DNA of 64,000 bases from Cruorifilaria tuberocauda (Eukaryota; Nematoda; Chromadorea; Rhabditida; Onchocercidae), in NCBI GenBank assembly GCA_013365365.1, contig JABVXU010000069.1, positions 62,001 to 126,000 of the forward strand. Reading direction: 5' to 3'. The number at the start of each line of letters is the position of its first letter. Position 1 is the first letter of the stretch. The notes beneath the pieces were generated by a model. That model was given only the letters and a program-made list of their open reading frames with translations. It was not told where the DNA came from and did not search any database. The position numbers and the translations under genes were made by a program. This document shows positions 25,001-35,494 of this stretch, piece by piece.

Positions 25001-25132
25001 ATTCTCTTGACTAAGGATTAGTTTATCTCCATTTACTATTTCATGACTTCGTTACAAACTAAATTTACTCACATTTTCGGCACTGTCCTTTAGCGGAATT
25101 TCCACGGATGTTTTTGGTTGCGTAAATGCCAT
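16097..25132 (-). CDS. ctr-9: CTR9, TPR-repeat subunit of the PAF1 complex
   Basis: Twenty-two exons join in frame with canonical splice sites. In 5'-3' order: 25132-25073, 23494-23390, 23281-23138, 23035-22853, 22489-22311, 22158-21963, 21721-21590, 21490-21395, 21216-20992, 20686-20558, 20480-20297, 20047-19980, 19899-19693, 19455-19368, 19137-18872, 18512-18367, 18296-18158, 18037-17855, 17722-17597, 17508-17340, 17154-16971, 16367-16097. They encode 1159 residues; the human protein is about 1170. The N-terminus (SVEIPLKDS, then [11 protein letters not shown]) matches the family start. TPR repeats fill roughly residues 40-850, including [48 protein letters not shown] and [15 protein letters not shown] charged coiled coil (about 850-910, ending [12 protein letters not shown]) and a Ser/Asp/Glu-rich tail ending DDD follow. 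In the family, CTR9 scaffolds the nuclear PAF1 complex in RNA polymerase II elongation and co-transcriptional histone modification. The first intron is 1.6 kb and contains a separate gene. Confidence 0.95.
18058..18102 (+). repeat. Inverted-repeat arm A in a CTR9 intron
   Basis: Begins TATGTTTGTGATTTTTTGTC and ends CTACGAACAG. Its reverse complement recurs at 18613-18654. The first 23 bases are identical; the remainder has a 3-base gap and two mismatches. It lies in the intron between the 17th and 18th coding exons. Confidence 0.85.
18613..18654 (-). repeat. Inverted-repeat arm B in a CTR9 intron
   Basis: The reverse-complement partner of 18058-18102, in the intron between the 15th and 16th coding exons. 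Together the arms bracket exons 16 and 17. Confidence 0.85.
23715..23792 (-). CDS. Possible 78-nt cassette exon in CTR9 intron 1
   Basis: A 26-codon segment ([14 protein letters not shown], then [12 protein letters not shown]) is bounded by TTTTCAG and a GTAAAT donor, with phase 0 at both ends. It could be included in frame between CTR9 exons 1 and 2, or be an orphan exon. The family has no matching insertion that I know of, so it may be chance. Confidence 0.25.
24069..24716 (-). CDS. CDK2-interacting protein (CINP)-like, nested in CTR9 intron 1
   Basis: A single uninterrupted frame of 215 residues; vertebrate CINP has about 212. Recognisable blocks are an N-terminal helix with [20 protein letters not shown], a central coiled-coil segment with [20 protein letters not shown], a conserved LPHFQS, then [18 protein letters not shown], and a C-terminal WSHQAFID. 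The order and spacing follow CINP. CINP is a small coiled-coil protein linked in vertebrates to CDK2/CDC7, ATR checkpoint signalling and ribosome assembly. The start is chosen at 24716 because ATACTAG lies directly before GATATG, an ideal SL trans-splice acceptor. The gene lies wholly inside CTR9 intron 1 on the same strand. The acceptor is also in phase with CTR9 exon 1, so a fused transcript is possible. Confidence 0.75.
   Translation of the reverse strand: MQRHVRDYCIEVWNITQRWEELNGLTYNLLEKIVNNRLCLMYVQSADVVEEKDKGKEELKSDLGTLLLNEKGNGYGAMSVELQKNRLEQNETGKITEKIVRDVEELVAVVNMQMTQTVDELQNMRERLAGLKKLENLQGHGRNLPHFQSPKLKEMGEILPLIVKMYQEELKAKHAALDDLANFNSRDIFLAITASWSHQAFIDHSILSRLYSLVV
24717..24726 (-). promoter_or_regulatory. 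Presumed SL trans-splice acceptor of the CINP-like gene
   Basis: On the minus strand, ATACTAG is followed by GAT and the ATG. No in-frame coding exon is needed upstream. The very short gap from acceptor to ATG is typical of nematode trans-spliced mRNAs. Confidence 0.5.
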
Positions 25133-25358
25133 AGTTCTAGCAGCGATTTCGCTAAATATATCCCTTATCTGAAAATAACTGAAATTATGCTGTAATATGA
25201 TTACCACTACCGAATCACTCGATAACAATCCGAAGGAAAAATAAGGGACAGAAATCTATGAACTTTTGAATTGTATCAGCATAAAAAGTTTGCTACATTG
25301 TCTTTTCCTCTTTTGGTTTTACCGTAATGCCACATTTCCGGTTCATATTGGGGTTCAT
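25133..25358 (-). other. Possible alternative 5' exons of CTR9
   Basis: Upstream of the CTR9 ATG the frame is open for 12 codons back to a TTTTCAG acceptor (25133-25168). A further 36-base segment at 25323-25358 (MNPNMNRKCGIT) ends at a GTAAAA donor in the matching phase. The alternative is a 5' UTR trans-spliced at the TTTTCAG. RNA evidence would be needed to choose. Confidence 0.3.
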
Positions 25359-25957
25359 GACTCCTATATAGCCACGACTGGAAGAAAACGAAAAAAAAAC
25401 ATTTTAGTAGGGAATTGTGGAACTCTGTAGATATTCCAAAATTGTTTGAGCGATTGAGAATGCCAAAAAATTGAAGGATATATTAGATACTCCTTTACTA
25501 GAAAAGATAGTATGGGGAAACACTGGGAAATTACGAAACCAAGCGCAAATCATTTACAGAGTGCAACACAAACAAACTCTCACCAAATGTCCTTTAACAA
25601 CTAACTGAGATTTTCAGTTATTAGTTGGTATATCACTTGCATGCCAACGAGTAACGAATGATTTTAAAATGGACGCTAAAAAGAGTGGAAGAATTGGCTG
25701 TTGCAATTTCAATTTGAGATTCACTTGGGAAGGCTTTTAGATTCGTTGTTTTGAAATTGCGGGAAGTTCTACATAGAGTTAACTCAAATCTTATTAAAAA
25801 TTAAGTTGGACGGGATTATCAGCGAAAATTTCTCAATTAAACATCCCAGGTTCAAGTATTTTACATTAAAATAATAAATATGCATAAGATTATACGATTG
25901 GTGGGTTAGTGTGTTTTAAGGACAACGCAAATGTAACTATTTGATCTACTAGGAATT
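25359..25957. promoter_or_regulatory. Divergent promoter region between CTR9 and CLP1
   Basis: The two start codons are 825 bases apart and point away from each other. Both genes act in RNA polymerase II transcription and mRNA 3'-end formation, so a shared bidirectional promoter is plausible. No specific element was recognised. CTACTAG, ending six bases before the CLP1 ATG, is a likely SL trans-splice acceptor. Confidence 0.45.
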
Positions 25958-28900
25958 ATGGAGTCGGCGAAATCGCCTCCAGAGCAGAATCTACAAGAAT
26001 TCACTTTGAAAGAGGATAACGAGCTGCGTTTCGAGGTTTCTAATATAAATTTTCAAATTTATGCTTTAATCTAATTTATTTCCTGCTGTTTCAAATTTCT
26101 TTCAACATCGCATCAGGAAAGCGATAGAGGAGTATTTCAGAAGTGTAACGGAAGGGTAAGAAGGTTAAAATGTCTCAAATCTATTTGATACTGTCATATT
26201 TCAGGTTGCAAATGGTGATGTGATGTTAGAGCTTGTGGATGGACGAGCTGAAGTTTTTGGAACCGAACTTATTCAACATAAGAAATACGTCTTTCCAGCT
26301 GGTATCGAAATATTATCTGAAATAAATTTTATTTTTGTAAGAAAGAATTATACTTTACACAAACTAATTATATATCGCTTGAACCTATATAAGTGTTCAT
26401 ATTTTTAGTTTGAAATTCCTTAAGCTTGTCCAAGTTAACTGTAAACTTATAAGAAGTTTTCAGCGATAAAAAAAAATTATATACCTTTCAGGATCGAGAG
26501 TAGCTGTATTCACGTGGAAGAAAGCTGTCGTTGAACTTGTTGGAAAGACAGAAAGTGCCTATGTTGCCGAACAAACTCCAATGGTATGCATCGGTTGTTA
26601 CACTCAAAAGTATATAAAATGATAAATTTCAATAAGGATTATTGCTGCAATTTTAATTCAAAATCTTGCGTTAGAATAACATTTTATCATCATTGGTTTG
26701 GAGTTACTATTTCTTTTAATCATTTCTGTTATTCTATGATCCGTATTGAAGTCTAGTCTAAAATGAATATTAAATAAACAGCACATTTTAAATGATTAGC
26801 GAAAAAACATAGAGAAATGGGAACCAAGAAGATTTAATGTATTCTCTATTTAAGATGCCTTCATTATAAAGTAATAAGTTTCAACATGGCGAAAGGCGCA
26901 GGTAGCTTAAAATCAAAGTTAGGGATTTTCTCGAATTTACGTCCATAGTAACTGTTTTCAGAATCTTTAGTAAAATGTTTAGCAAAAAATGAACTGTACG
27001 AAATAAATGTATTTCAGATCATTTATTTGAATACACATGCAGCTTTGGAGCAGTTACGTGAGCATGCTGAATCAGTTGTTATGCAACAGGAACAAGCCCG
27101 TGGGCCGTCGTTAATGATAGTAGGTCCAACAGATGTGGGTAAAACAACAGTCTGTCGCATTCTATGTAATTACGCAGTTCGCGTAGGCAGAACACCTATA
27201 TTTGTTGATTTGGATGTTGGACAGGTAGTTTTTAACAATTTTTATGACAGCCTCAAAAATTTTTAGGTTTGGATCATTTACACATTATTTGAGAATGAAT
27301 ATGATATTAATTTTAAGCTTATTAAAATTATTTATGAGAAAAAATCAAATTAATTTGAACACATTTGTAGGTCATTATTAGTCTGAATATTTAAATGTTT
27401 AGGATTATTACCTCAACGAAACGAATTTTATGGTTTCAGGGAAGTATTTCTGTCCCTGGCACTGTTGGAGCACTTTATATCGAAAAAACAGCCGATGTTG
27501 TTGAAGGTTTCGATAAGAAGACGCCCTTAGTATATCATGTATGTTTGAATATTTAGACATTGAGCATAAGTATTGAATATCTTATGTAAAAATGGTATTG
27601 TACACAGAGATGATTCTTTTTAAATCCGAAATGAAATTATCATTGGCGGGTAGTACTTCACTATCACTAGCTTATTTTATAAAACTAATTTGACATACAT
27701 CCTTGGAATTATTAATATTTTGAATTAGCAGTTCACATGAAGCTCTTGCTGAGAGGATTTGCCAATTTAAATCCAAAAAAATTTCCTACTGCCGCTTTTT
27801 TTGCTGCGCTGTGACCACTCAATTCTTACATTTGATTAAGAATACTTCATTTCCATCTCATGAGAAAGCTGAATTTGTGCAGTTCTAGTTTGGGAATCTT
27901 TCGCCCGGTTCTAACATATCATTGTATGATTTACTAGTGAAGCAACTTGCGGAGGCAGTATCGAAAAGGCGAAAGTCTAACCAAGATGCTACTTATGGAG
28001 GAGTAATAATCAATACGTGTGGTTGGGTTAAAGGAGAAGGGTAAGTAGTTGATGTATGCTTTTTATACTAATATCTTCAGTTGGATTTTCTTGTAACTGA
28101 TTTCTTTGCTTTTTTAAATAATTCATTTTATAATTATCTTGCTGGGAATAATGAATATAAATGCTGATTATAACGAGTTTCGAGATAATTTTGGAAGACT
28201 TTCTGAGGTAGATGTATGAAGCTTATGCAGCATTTATAATTAAAAATTAACTTTAATTCAGGTATGCGTGCTTGGTAAATGCAGCAGAAGAGTTTGAAGT
28301 TGACGTTGTGATTGTATTAGACCATGAGCGACTGTACAATGAGTTACAACGCGATTTACCATCTTTTGTTAAGGTTAAATTATTATTTTAATTTCTCAGT
28401 AGTATTTAATTGAATACCCTGAATAGATTTTAAACTAAATCTGGTAGAAAAAAATTAAGTATCCAAAAATTTTAATGGTCAAACCGACACATGTGTAAAA
28501 CGGTAAACTCGTCGACGCAATAAATTTAAGAGATAGATTAAAAGGAATGGTATAAAACTGCAAATATCATAGCTTGGATGATTGTAGCTGAAACCTGAAA
28601 ACTATAGTTGAAAATGGCTGCAACATTTCTTTACGAGAAAAGCATTATATTAAGGAATAAAAAAAATTATAGTACTTGTGGTACTCACTGGAAATATGGA
28701 TTTGTATTATTCATTTATCTAGTACAATTTCGTTAAAAATGACTATTTAAATATTTAAATTGTATTATATTGTTGCAGATTTTGCATCAGCCGAAGTCCG
28801 GTGGTGTTGAAAATCGTTCAAAAGAAATTAGAATATCGAGTCGTAATGTTGCTGTTCATAAGGTTTCTGTATTATGAATCTCTTCGAAATTATAAAATTG

Positions 28901-29761
28901 ACTAATAAAATGAAAGATATCGAAAGAAGCGTTTTGTTTTCTATTAGTCAATCTAAAATTTATACTTACAATGTTATATATGATTGCAGAAGATAAAATA
29001 ATATATAATACATATAATTGCTCTTTTTTCTGAGTTGTAGAATGTTTTTCAGATTGAATTGACTTCTTATCAGTGAAATTCATTAATTTCAGTATTTCTA
29101 TGGTACACGAGCAGTGCCGCTTTATCCACATACTTTTGAACTATCATTTAATGAAGTTCAATTATGTAAAATTGGCTGCGAACGATTGCCTATCGAATGT
29201 TTGCCGTTTGGGATGAAAGTTGAAGACCATAGGACAAAAGTATTGATTTCATTTTCTTCAACGTGGAATGTATCCTTAGGAAAATTATAAATGTAGGACG
29301 TCGTAGTTGTTTATTTGATTTTATGATTTTTCGAGCGGATTTTTATATCCTGCAAATTACAGAAGGTGGTCGATAAGAGTAATATAGAATATAAATAGAT
29401 GTTGCAGAAATTGTTCAGACTCTGACGTAACAAATGTAAACATTACTCATTTAAAGTTTTATAACTTTTGAGGAAATGTGATCAACTCAGGTCTTAAGTA
29501 TTCGAATCTTTAAATAAAATTTTCCAGGTAGTACCAGTGGAACCATCAGAAGATTTAGTGCATCATCTTATATCGATTTCCTTATGTACAACTGTTGATC
29601 AGTCAGTACTAACAACAAATGTGATGGGTTTTATTGTAATTACAGCTGTGGATATGGAGCGGGAAAAACTAACAGTCTTAAGTCCACAACCATATCCACT
29701 GCCATCAAAGGTATTAATTCTTAGCGAAGTTACATTTATTGATGATAAGGAGCGAACTTGA
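25958..29761 (+). CDS. clpf-1: CLP1, polyribonucleotide 5'-hydroxyl-kinase family, pre-mRNA cleavage factor
   Basis: Ten exons: 25958-26035, 26205-26301, 26492-26583, 27018-27224, 27440-27538, 27889-28040, 28262-28373, 28779-28862, 29093-29239 and 29528-29761. They join in frame to 433 residues (human CLP1 about 425). The N-terminal beta domain has NELRFEV and [10 protein letters not shown]. The Walker A loop is GPTDVGKTT at about residues 125-133. Further family blocks are [73 protein letters not shown] and [15 protein letters not shown], and the C-terminal [16 protein letters not shown]1 acts in the nucleus in cleavage factor II and, in animals, with the tRNA splicing endonuclease; members with an intact P-loop phosphorylate RNA 5' ends. 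Two donors are the less common GTTTCT. The symbol follows the C. elegans orthologue name. Confidence 0.95.
26117..26155 (+). CDS. Possible 39-nt cassette exon of CLP1
   Basis: Flanked by CATCAG and GTAAGA, this 13-codon segment ([13 protein letters not shown]) is open and in phase 0 at both ends, between coding exons 1 and 2. Skipping it gives LRFE directly followed by VANG, which matches the family. It would therefore be an alternative insertion or a chance open stretch. Confidence 0.3.
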
Positions 29762-30222
29762 TGCCTCGAATTTTTTAATTTAAAGTCTAGAGTATGTTGC
29801 TCTTTTTGTTATTACTTATTTTCGTTTATATCTTAATTGCGAAGCTGATGGATAATTGTAAACCTAGCAGAATATATATGCTATATAATCCACTTGATTA
29901 GCAGGAGCTGTTCATTGACGGAGATTATTAGAAAGTGAGATTTTATTTTTCCAGTGATTTCATGTTGCAGTTTTAAAATTTGCTGCAAGTTCGGAATTGC
30001 TTTTTTTTGAAAATTTAATAGATTCGAATTGTTTAATTTGTTTGGAATTTCAAATATGTTTTTATTGTTTCTTATTTCTTTTATTTTGTAATTATAAAGC
30101 TGACTTATATTTCCGTGCTAATTTCAGTTTTTTTCTGAATCAATAACTTTGGTAGAGTTAAGCTTATTTTGTTTCCCTTTCGCAAGTTTTCGTTGTATGT
30201 ATATATATATTTATCAATGTGC

Positions 30223-30228
30223 AATAAA
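30223..30228 (+). other. Likely polyadenylation signal of CLP1
   Basis: AATAAA occurs twice in overlapping form in the AT-rich sequence about 460 bases past the CLP1 stop. Confidence 0.35.
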
Positions 30229-30299
30229 TAAATACTTCTAAAATATTAAATTTGAAAATCTTCGCATCTCATATTTTTCTGCCATAAACGGAATTGCAG

Positions 30300-30454
30300 A
30301 AGAGAAAAGTACGGCCAAGAAAATATTTCCGTGGAGAAATCATGTTGAAAGGGATCCTTTTTTGTTTAAGTCATTTAGTGAGAATACATTAACACTCCAT
30401 GAAATTAATAATGTTTGGGAGAAACAGAATCCATTTGAGACAATACGACATTAA
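30300..30454 (+). CDS. Orphan 3'-terminal coding-like exon
   Basis: An ATTGCAG acceptor is followed by an open frame containing KIFPWRNHVERDPFLFKSF and HEINNVWEKQNPFETIRH, then a stop. It is rich in Trp, Pro and charged residues, unlike neighbouring non-coding frames. I found no upstream exon with a matching phase and an ATG, and I do not recognise the protein. It may be the last exon of a small gene or an alternative 3' end. The phase does not suit CLP1. Confidence 0.35.
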
Positions 30455-31824
30455 ATACTAGTGTTGAATATTTGCAGGGTTTGTATTCTTTATGTTTTCC
30501 AAAATACACATTGGTTTTATTCTCTAACTTCACTGCAAATCCTGATACGATTGATTTTAGTCAAATTCGAAATGGCTTAGGCTTACTTTATATTATTTAT
30601 TGGGAGATGGATAAAGTGGATTTAAGCAGGTTGACTTGCGATAGAGTTAATAAATTTTTGAACTTCAATTTATTATTCATGATAAGAATGTGTTTTGATG
30701 CAACATGCGATAGAATATGACAAAGTTAACTGAAGATAAGAGAGGTGGAGCAGGTTCCAGTGATTAAATTATCACATTTAATATAAATGGTTTCCAACTG
30801 ATTGAGACGGAACCGGATATAGATGATTTTAATATAGTAAATCAGCATGACTGTTCCAGTACGTGATCGTAGCTCAGGTATATTGAGGATATTGCTGTAA
30901 AATACGGAGAGATTGTCATATTTTTAATACTATCATCTAATTCACGGGAAAAATGATCGGACAAGTGAAGGATGAGAAATTGGGATGAAATGGATGGGAA
31001 TGGAGAAGAATTGATATTACAGATAAACCAACTGATAGATTGATAGGTGTTGACAGTTTGATGATGACAATCAAGGTGTTCGCTTGGTTCTATGATCAAA
31101 ACAAAACAAGTTCTATGGAGAATGTTAATAAAGATTTTAGGTACGAGAGCAGCCAGCTTCAAAGTGATGATCCGTTCTTTTCATTCCATCCTTCCGTTTG
31201 CTTCTCCAAGTTACCTGAATATATTTTTTCTCTTTCTTTTCCGAAAAAGAGAAAGACAGGAAGTTCATCAGTGTAACTTTTACGCCCCATACCTAATCAT
31301 TACTTTTTTAGTGATAAATTTTTTACTGATCGCTGTGCCCCCTTTTTTCTCATTTTCTTAACCCTTATTTGAACATTTCATTTATTTGATTTCCTTCACC
31401 TTTTTCATTCCTATCTCAATTTCCTTCTGGTATTTCAATCAGTCAATGCTAAATTTGCAGTTGCTAGCAAAGAAAGCTGCAATAAAAAAACTATAATTGA
31501 AATACAATTTCCGTAAAATTCATTTCCGCGAAATAAACAAGTAATTATTTCCTACTTATATGTTTAAAATCATAGCTTAAAACTAGAAACATATTTCTTA
31601 AGAATACGTTGACTGATTTTCCTACTATCAACAACGTCTTTTGGGAATGTTGCGTGTGTCAAATTTAGAAAAGTGCAACTTTATTTTTTGCAATGAATAA
31701 AATTGGCAAATGAATTTCTAAAAAATATCAAGTATCTAAACATTAAAATTTTTTATAGGTAGAAGGAATCTAAACAGAGACATAAAATTAACTTGAATTA
31801 TATTACTGAAAAAATATTTGATCA
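30455..31824. other. Intergenic, no supportable gene
   Basis: Several short open frames occur on both strands between CLP1 and the acyl-CoA dehydrogenase gene, but none has splice support or family resemblance. Confidence 0.4.
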
Positions 31825-34800
31825 ATGGCAACTTATTTACCCAAAGCAACTTCTCGATTGTCGCAACATTCCATATATGGACCTCGACATCTGCAATTTC
31901 GAGAAGCGCTCGGGAAGGTATGCGGAGTCTTTTTTCTTCTTTTTCTAAAATACGGAGTTTTGAAAACAAAGTTTGAAGCTTCGTCTGATTCTTCTTATTT
32001 GCCGTATGAACCAGAAACAAATGTATCACAAGCTAATTTATCAAATCATAGTAAAAAGATAATGCTATTTCTTGGTCAGTTAAAATTATCAGTAGCTCAC
32101 TGATTCGTTTGGTATGAACTAATTCCGCTTGTCGAGTGATGATTTGGTATCTTTATGATATCGATAGCTAACGTCTTATTAATTCTCATTTCATATAAAT
32201 TCACTCAATTATTTGTTCATTTATCGATTTCTATATTCAATTCAATTAAATATCGCTATTTCCGAGAAATAACTAATTTCCAGTTTATCGATAAAAGCAT
32301 CAATCCATATGTCGATGAATGGGAGGCACAGAGGCATTTCCCAGCGCATACTCTATTCAAAAAATTAGGTTCGCTTGGGATTTTTGGTGTTAATAAACCA
32401 ACTGGTAAGATTTCCCTTTTCTCTCGACAAATACCGGAACTTGAATATTGCAAGTGACCATACAGATACACATGCCCGGTTTAGCTGGTCTTTGGCTCAT
32501 TATGAAAAGATCACAATATCAGATGCGAAGAACAGAGGAAATTGTTTATAGACAGATAAAGAAATCTTCCTAAAATGATAGAAATCTGTCTGATAAATAT
32601 TCAGTTGTTTACTTCTTCGTCCTGTTACTGAGACATCGATGATAGGCTCTTCGTACTAGGCCAAAGTTCAGCCATCTTAAGCTAAACTTGAATCACTTGC
32701 ACGTAAAGTGTTTAAACTTGAAAAAATTGCAGTGAATGTTATAAGAAGCTTGAAGTAAGTTTAAAAATTATAAGAACATTCGAGAGAAGTTGCGCATTTC
32801 CAGGTTATGGTGGTCTCAACTTGGATTTTAGTTACTCAATAGCTGTAGCTGAAGAATTAGGACGAATTAATTGTGCGGCCATTCCGATGGCTATAGCTGT
32901 TCAAGTTTCAATTTTTTTCTTCATTGATTTTTAAGGCTGAGAATTGGAGAAGATAAAGCTCTTATAGTGTCAATTTTTCCCTTATTTTTTCTTAAATAAA
33001 TTGTCAATTGGGAAATTTAAGAAGCTTTCATATGGTATCTTTAAGATGATAATAGATAAGTGAATCAAGTAGGAATTGAAGTATCTTTTTGGCTTGAACA
33101 AACGTGTAGTCAGATATGGCTACGCCAGCACTCTCTGCACATGGAAGTGATTATTTGAAACGTGAATTTCTTCATGGTACTTTGAAAGGTGATCTGGTTG
33201 CATGTTTGGGTGTGTCGGAGGCTTGTGCTGGTAGTGATGTTGCCGGTAAATCCCACTTTGATATTGTTTTATCAATTTAAGAAAATTAAATTCATTTGCC
33301 TGTTTTCCGATAGTAGAATATAGAAAAGATGTATCAAAGAAGTGAGAAATAAAATTAATATTAGCAATATTCGTTTTTCTGAAATGATTTCAGCAATTCG
33401 AACAACAGCTCGCTGGCATGGAAATGATTTGATTATTGATGGTAGTAAACAATGGATAACAAATGGTACACAAGCAGACTGGATTTGCTTACTAGCAAAT
33501 ACAAATGATAATCCATCACCACATCGAAATAAAAGCCTAATATGTGTGCCACTAAATGAGCCAGGTTATTTCACTTGAACTCTATTTGTACAAATGGAAG
33601 TGACTTTTTCTCTAAAACTGAGCCGTTTTGTTTAAAATTTGTCATTCCATGCTAAAAATTCTTGTTTCTTAACAATTTGAAAAGGAGAGATATTAAATTT
33701 TTTATTATTAATTAAATTGATGAAAAGAGATATTTTTAATGAAAACATCTTAGAAGACGGCAATCGCGAAGTTCAGAAAGTAAAAGATTTACTTTATTCA
33801 AATCCTTACATTTTTAGGTATACATCGGTCCAATCGTATTGAAAAGCTTGGCATGCATAGCTCCGATACCGCTGAAATCTACTTCGATAGTGTTCGGATA
33901 CCAAGCCGAAATATAATTGGCGAAGAAGGACATGGTTTTGTATATCAGATGCTGCAATTTCAGGATGAACGACTTGTCGCTGTTGCTGTCCGTAAGTTTC
34001 TCCATTATCATTTTATACTTTGTACGTAACAAAATGCGCTCTCATTTATTCCATCGTTTGTCATCTATCACATGCCCTGTCATACAAATTTCTGTATAAT
34101 ATTTAAATTTTGTGGTTTCTTTAAATTTCTACTATATATTTTCTCTTCACATTAATTACTACTTTCTTAATGCTGTAAGAAGTTCAAGCAAACAAATAAC
34201 CTAATCTAAAATTATCATAAAAAATATTCTTAGTAGCGGCAATAAAATTAATAACTCATAACAAAGAACCAGTACCAGCAGTATCCAAACCTAAAATAGT
34301 AACTAAAGATAATCCCGACTGATCAACAACATTCAAAAAGTTCAACTACAGATTATCACTTATTTTATGAAGAATAATTTCTCACTTGGAAATTTTATAT
34401 CTAACTCAACTTTCCATTACATTCAGTACTTGAACCGATGCAAAAAATTATTGATATGACAATTGCGTATACACGACAGAGACGTGTTTTTAACAAAAAC
34501 GTGTTGGATAATCAGGTAATACTTATCTCATCTTTAACTCCTCTTTTATCTTCTCCAGTTTATAGTACCATAAAATAGAACGAGAAATGACAATTGCTCA
34601 CAGGATGATGTTGCACAATTACAACTTATATATTATATAATTTTTATCACAAATAGCCGGCTATTAATCTTCTGCAATTTTTACCATTTTTTCATCTCCA
34701 AAAATTTATGTGTATATCGATTAATTTTTTCTAAGTATCGATATGCATTTTTTTAGCAAAAATATAGCATCCATTTTTTTTTGTTAAGCTAAAATTTTAA

Positions 34801-35494
34801 GACTGTGCATTATCGATTGGCTGAGCTGCAAACCGACATTGAAGCAGTTCGATCATTACTATATCGAGCTGTTATGGAACGGTTACTCGGGAAAGATGTC
34901 ACAGTACTGGCCAGCATGGGAAAACTAAAAGCTTCACGCCTGGCCAGAGCGGTGACCGATTCTTGCATACAAGTATAAAGCTTTTTACGATTTCTGCGTA
35001 TCATTTTGAAACCAAATTTCCGAGAAATTTTCTGGATAAAAATTTAATTAAAATCTTGCCATTGATTTGTATTATCCGTTATAACACAAAGCAATACTGA
35101 CCTTGCTCAAATCCTTATTAAAGTGACCTTTTAGTCGAAGCGCATCCTTGGTTTAAAATATTTACGAGTAATTATGAACAATAGTCAAAGAAAATGGAAA
35201 TAAAATTGAATAAGGAATTAAAATTATTTAATGGAATAGTGTAATGAAATCCTTTTGTTTTTTTCTTTTTATAATTTGATTATTTCAAATTCAAGAAATT
35301 CGATTTTTTTGATTCTCAGCAACATTTCCAAATTTCTAAATAGAAATTATTTACAGTTTTGGGGTGGTAATGGCTATGAGTGGAACAGTTTGGTTAGTCG
35401 TTATCATCGAGATTTTCGATTATTCTCAATTGCCGGTGGTTGTGATGAAGTGATGCTCAGAATTATTTCAAAACAAATGAATATGATAAAATAA
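31825..35494 (+). CDS. Acyl-CoA dehydrogenase (LCAD/IVD catalytic type)
   Basis: Nine exons: 31825-31917, 32284-32404, 32804-32904, 33110-33245, 33394-33564, 33818-33991, 34427-34515, 34802-34972 and 35357-35494. They join to 397 residues with all phases consistent. Family blocks are FKKLGSLGIFGVNKPTGYGG, the FAD-binding signature LGVSEACAGSDVA, IDGSKQWITNG, EKLGMHSSDTAEIYFDSVRI and, near the C-terminus, WGGNGYEWNSLVSRYHRD. These enzymes introduce a 2,3 double bond into acyl-CoAs, passing electrons from FAD to ETF. The MCAD-type catalytic Glu position reads AGG (in FSIAGGCDEV). A Glu is present at about residue 258 (QDERLV), where long-chain and isovaleryl enzymes carry their base. The N-terminus before the catalytic fold is only about 17 residues, a short or weak mitochondrial presequence. 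Exact substrate and C. elegans acdh number are not assigned. Confidence 0.9.

Noticed and set aside
31040..31361. Overlapping plus-strand frames between CLP1 and the acyl-CoA dehydrogenase
   Set aside because: Composition is AT-rich and low in information, with no splice or family support.
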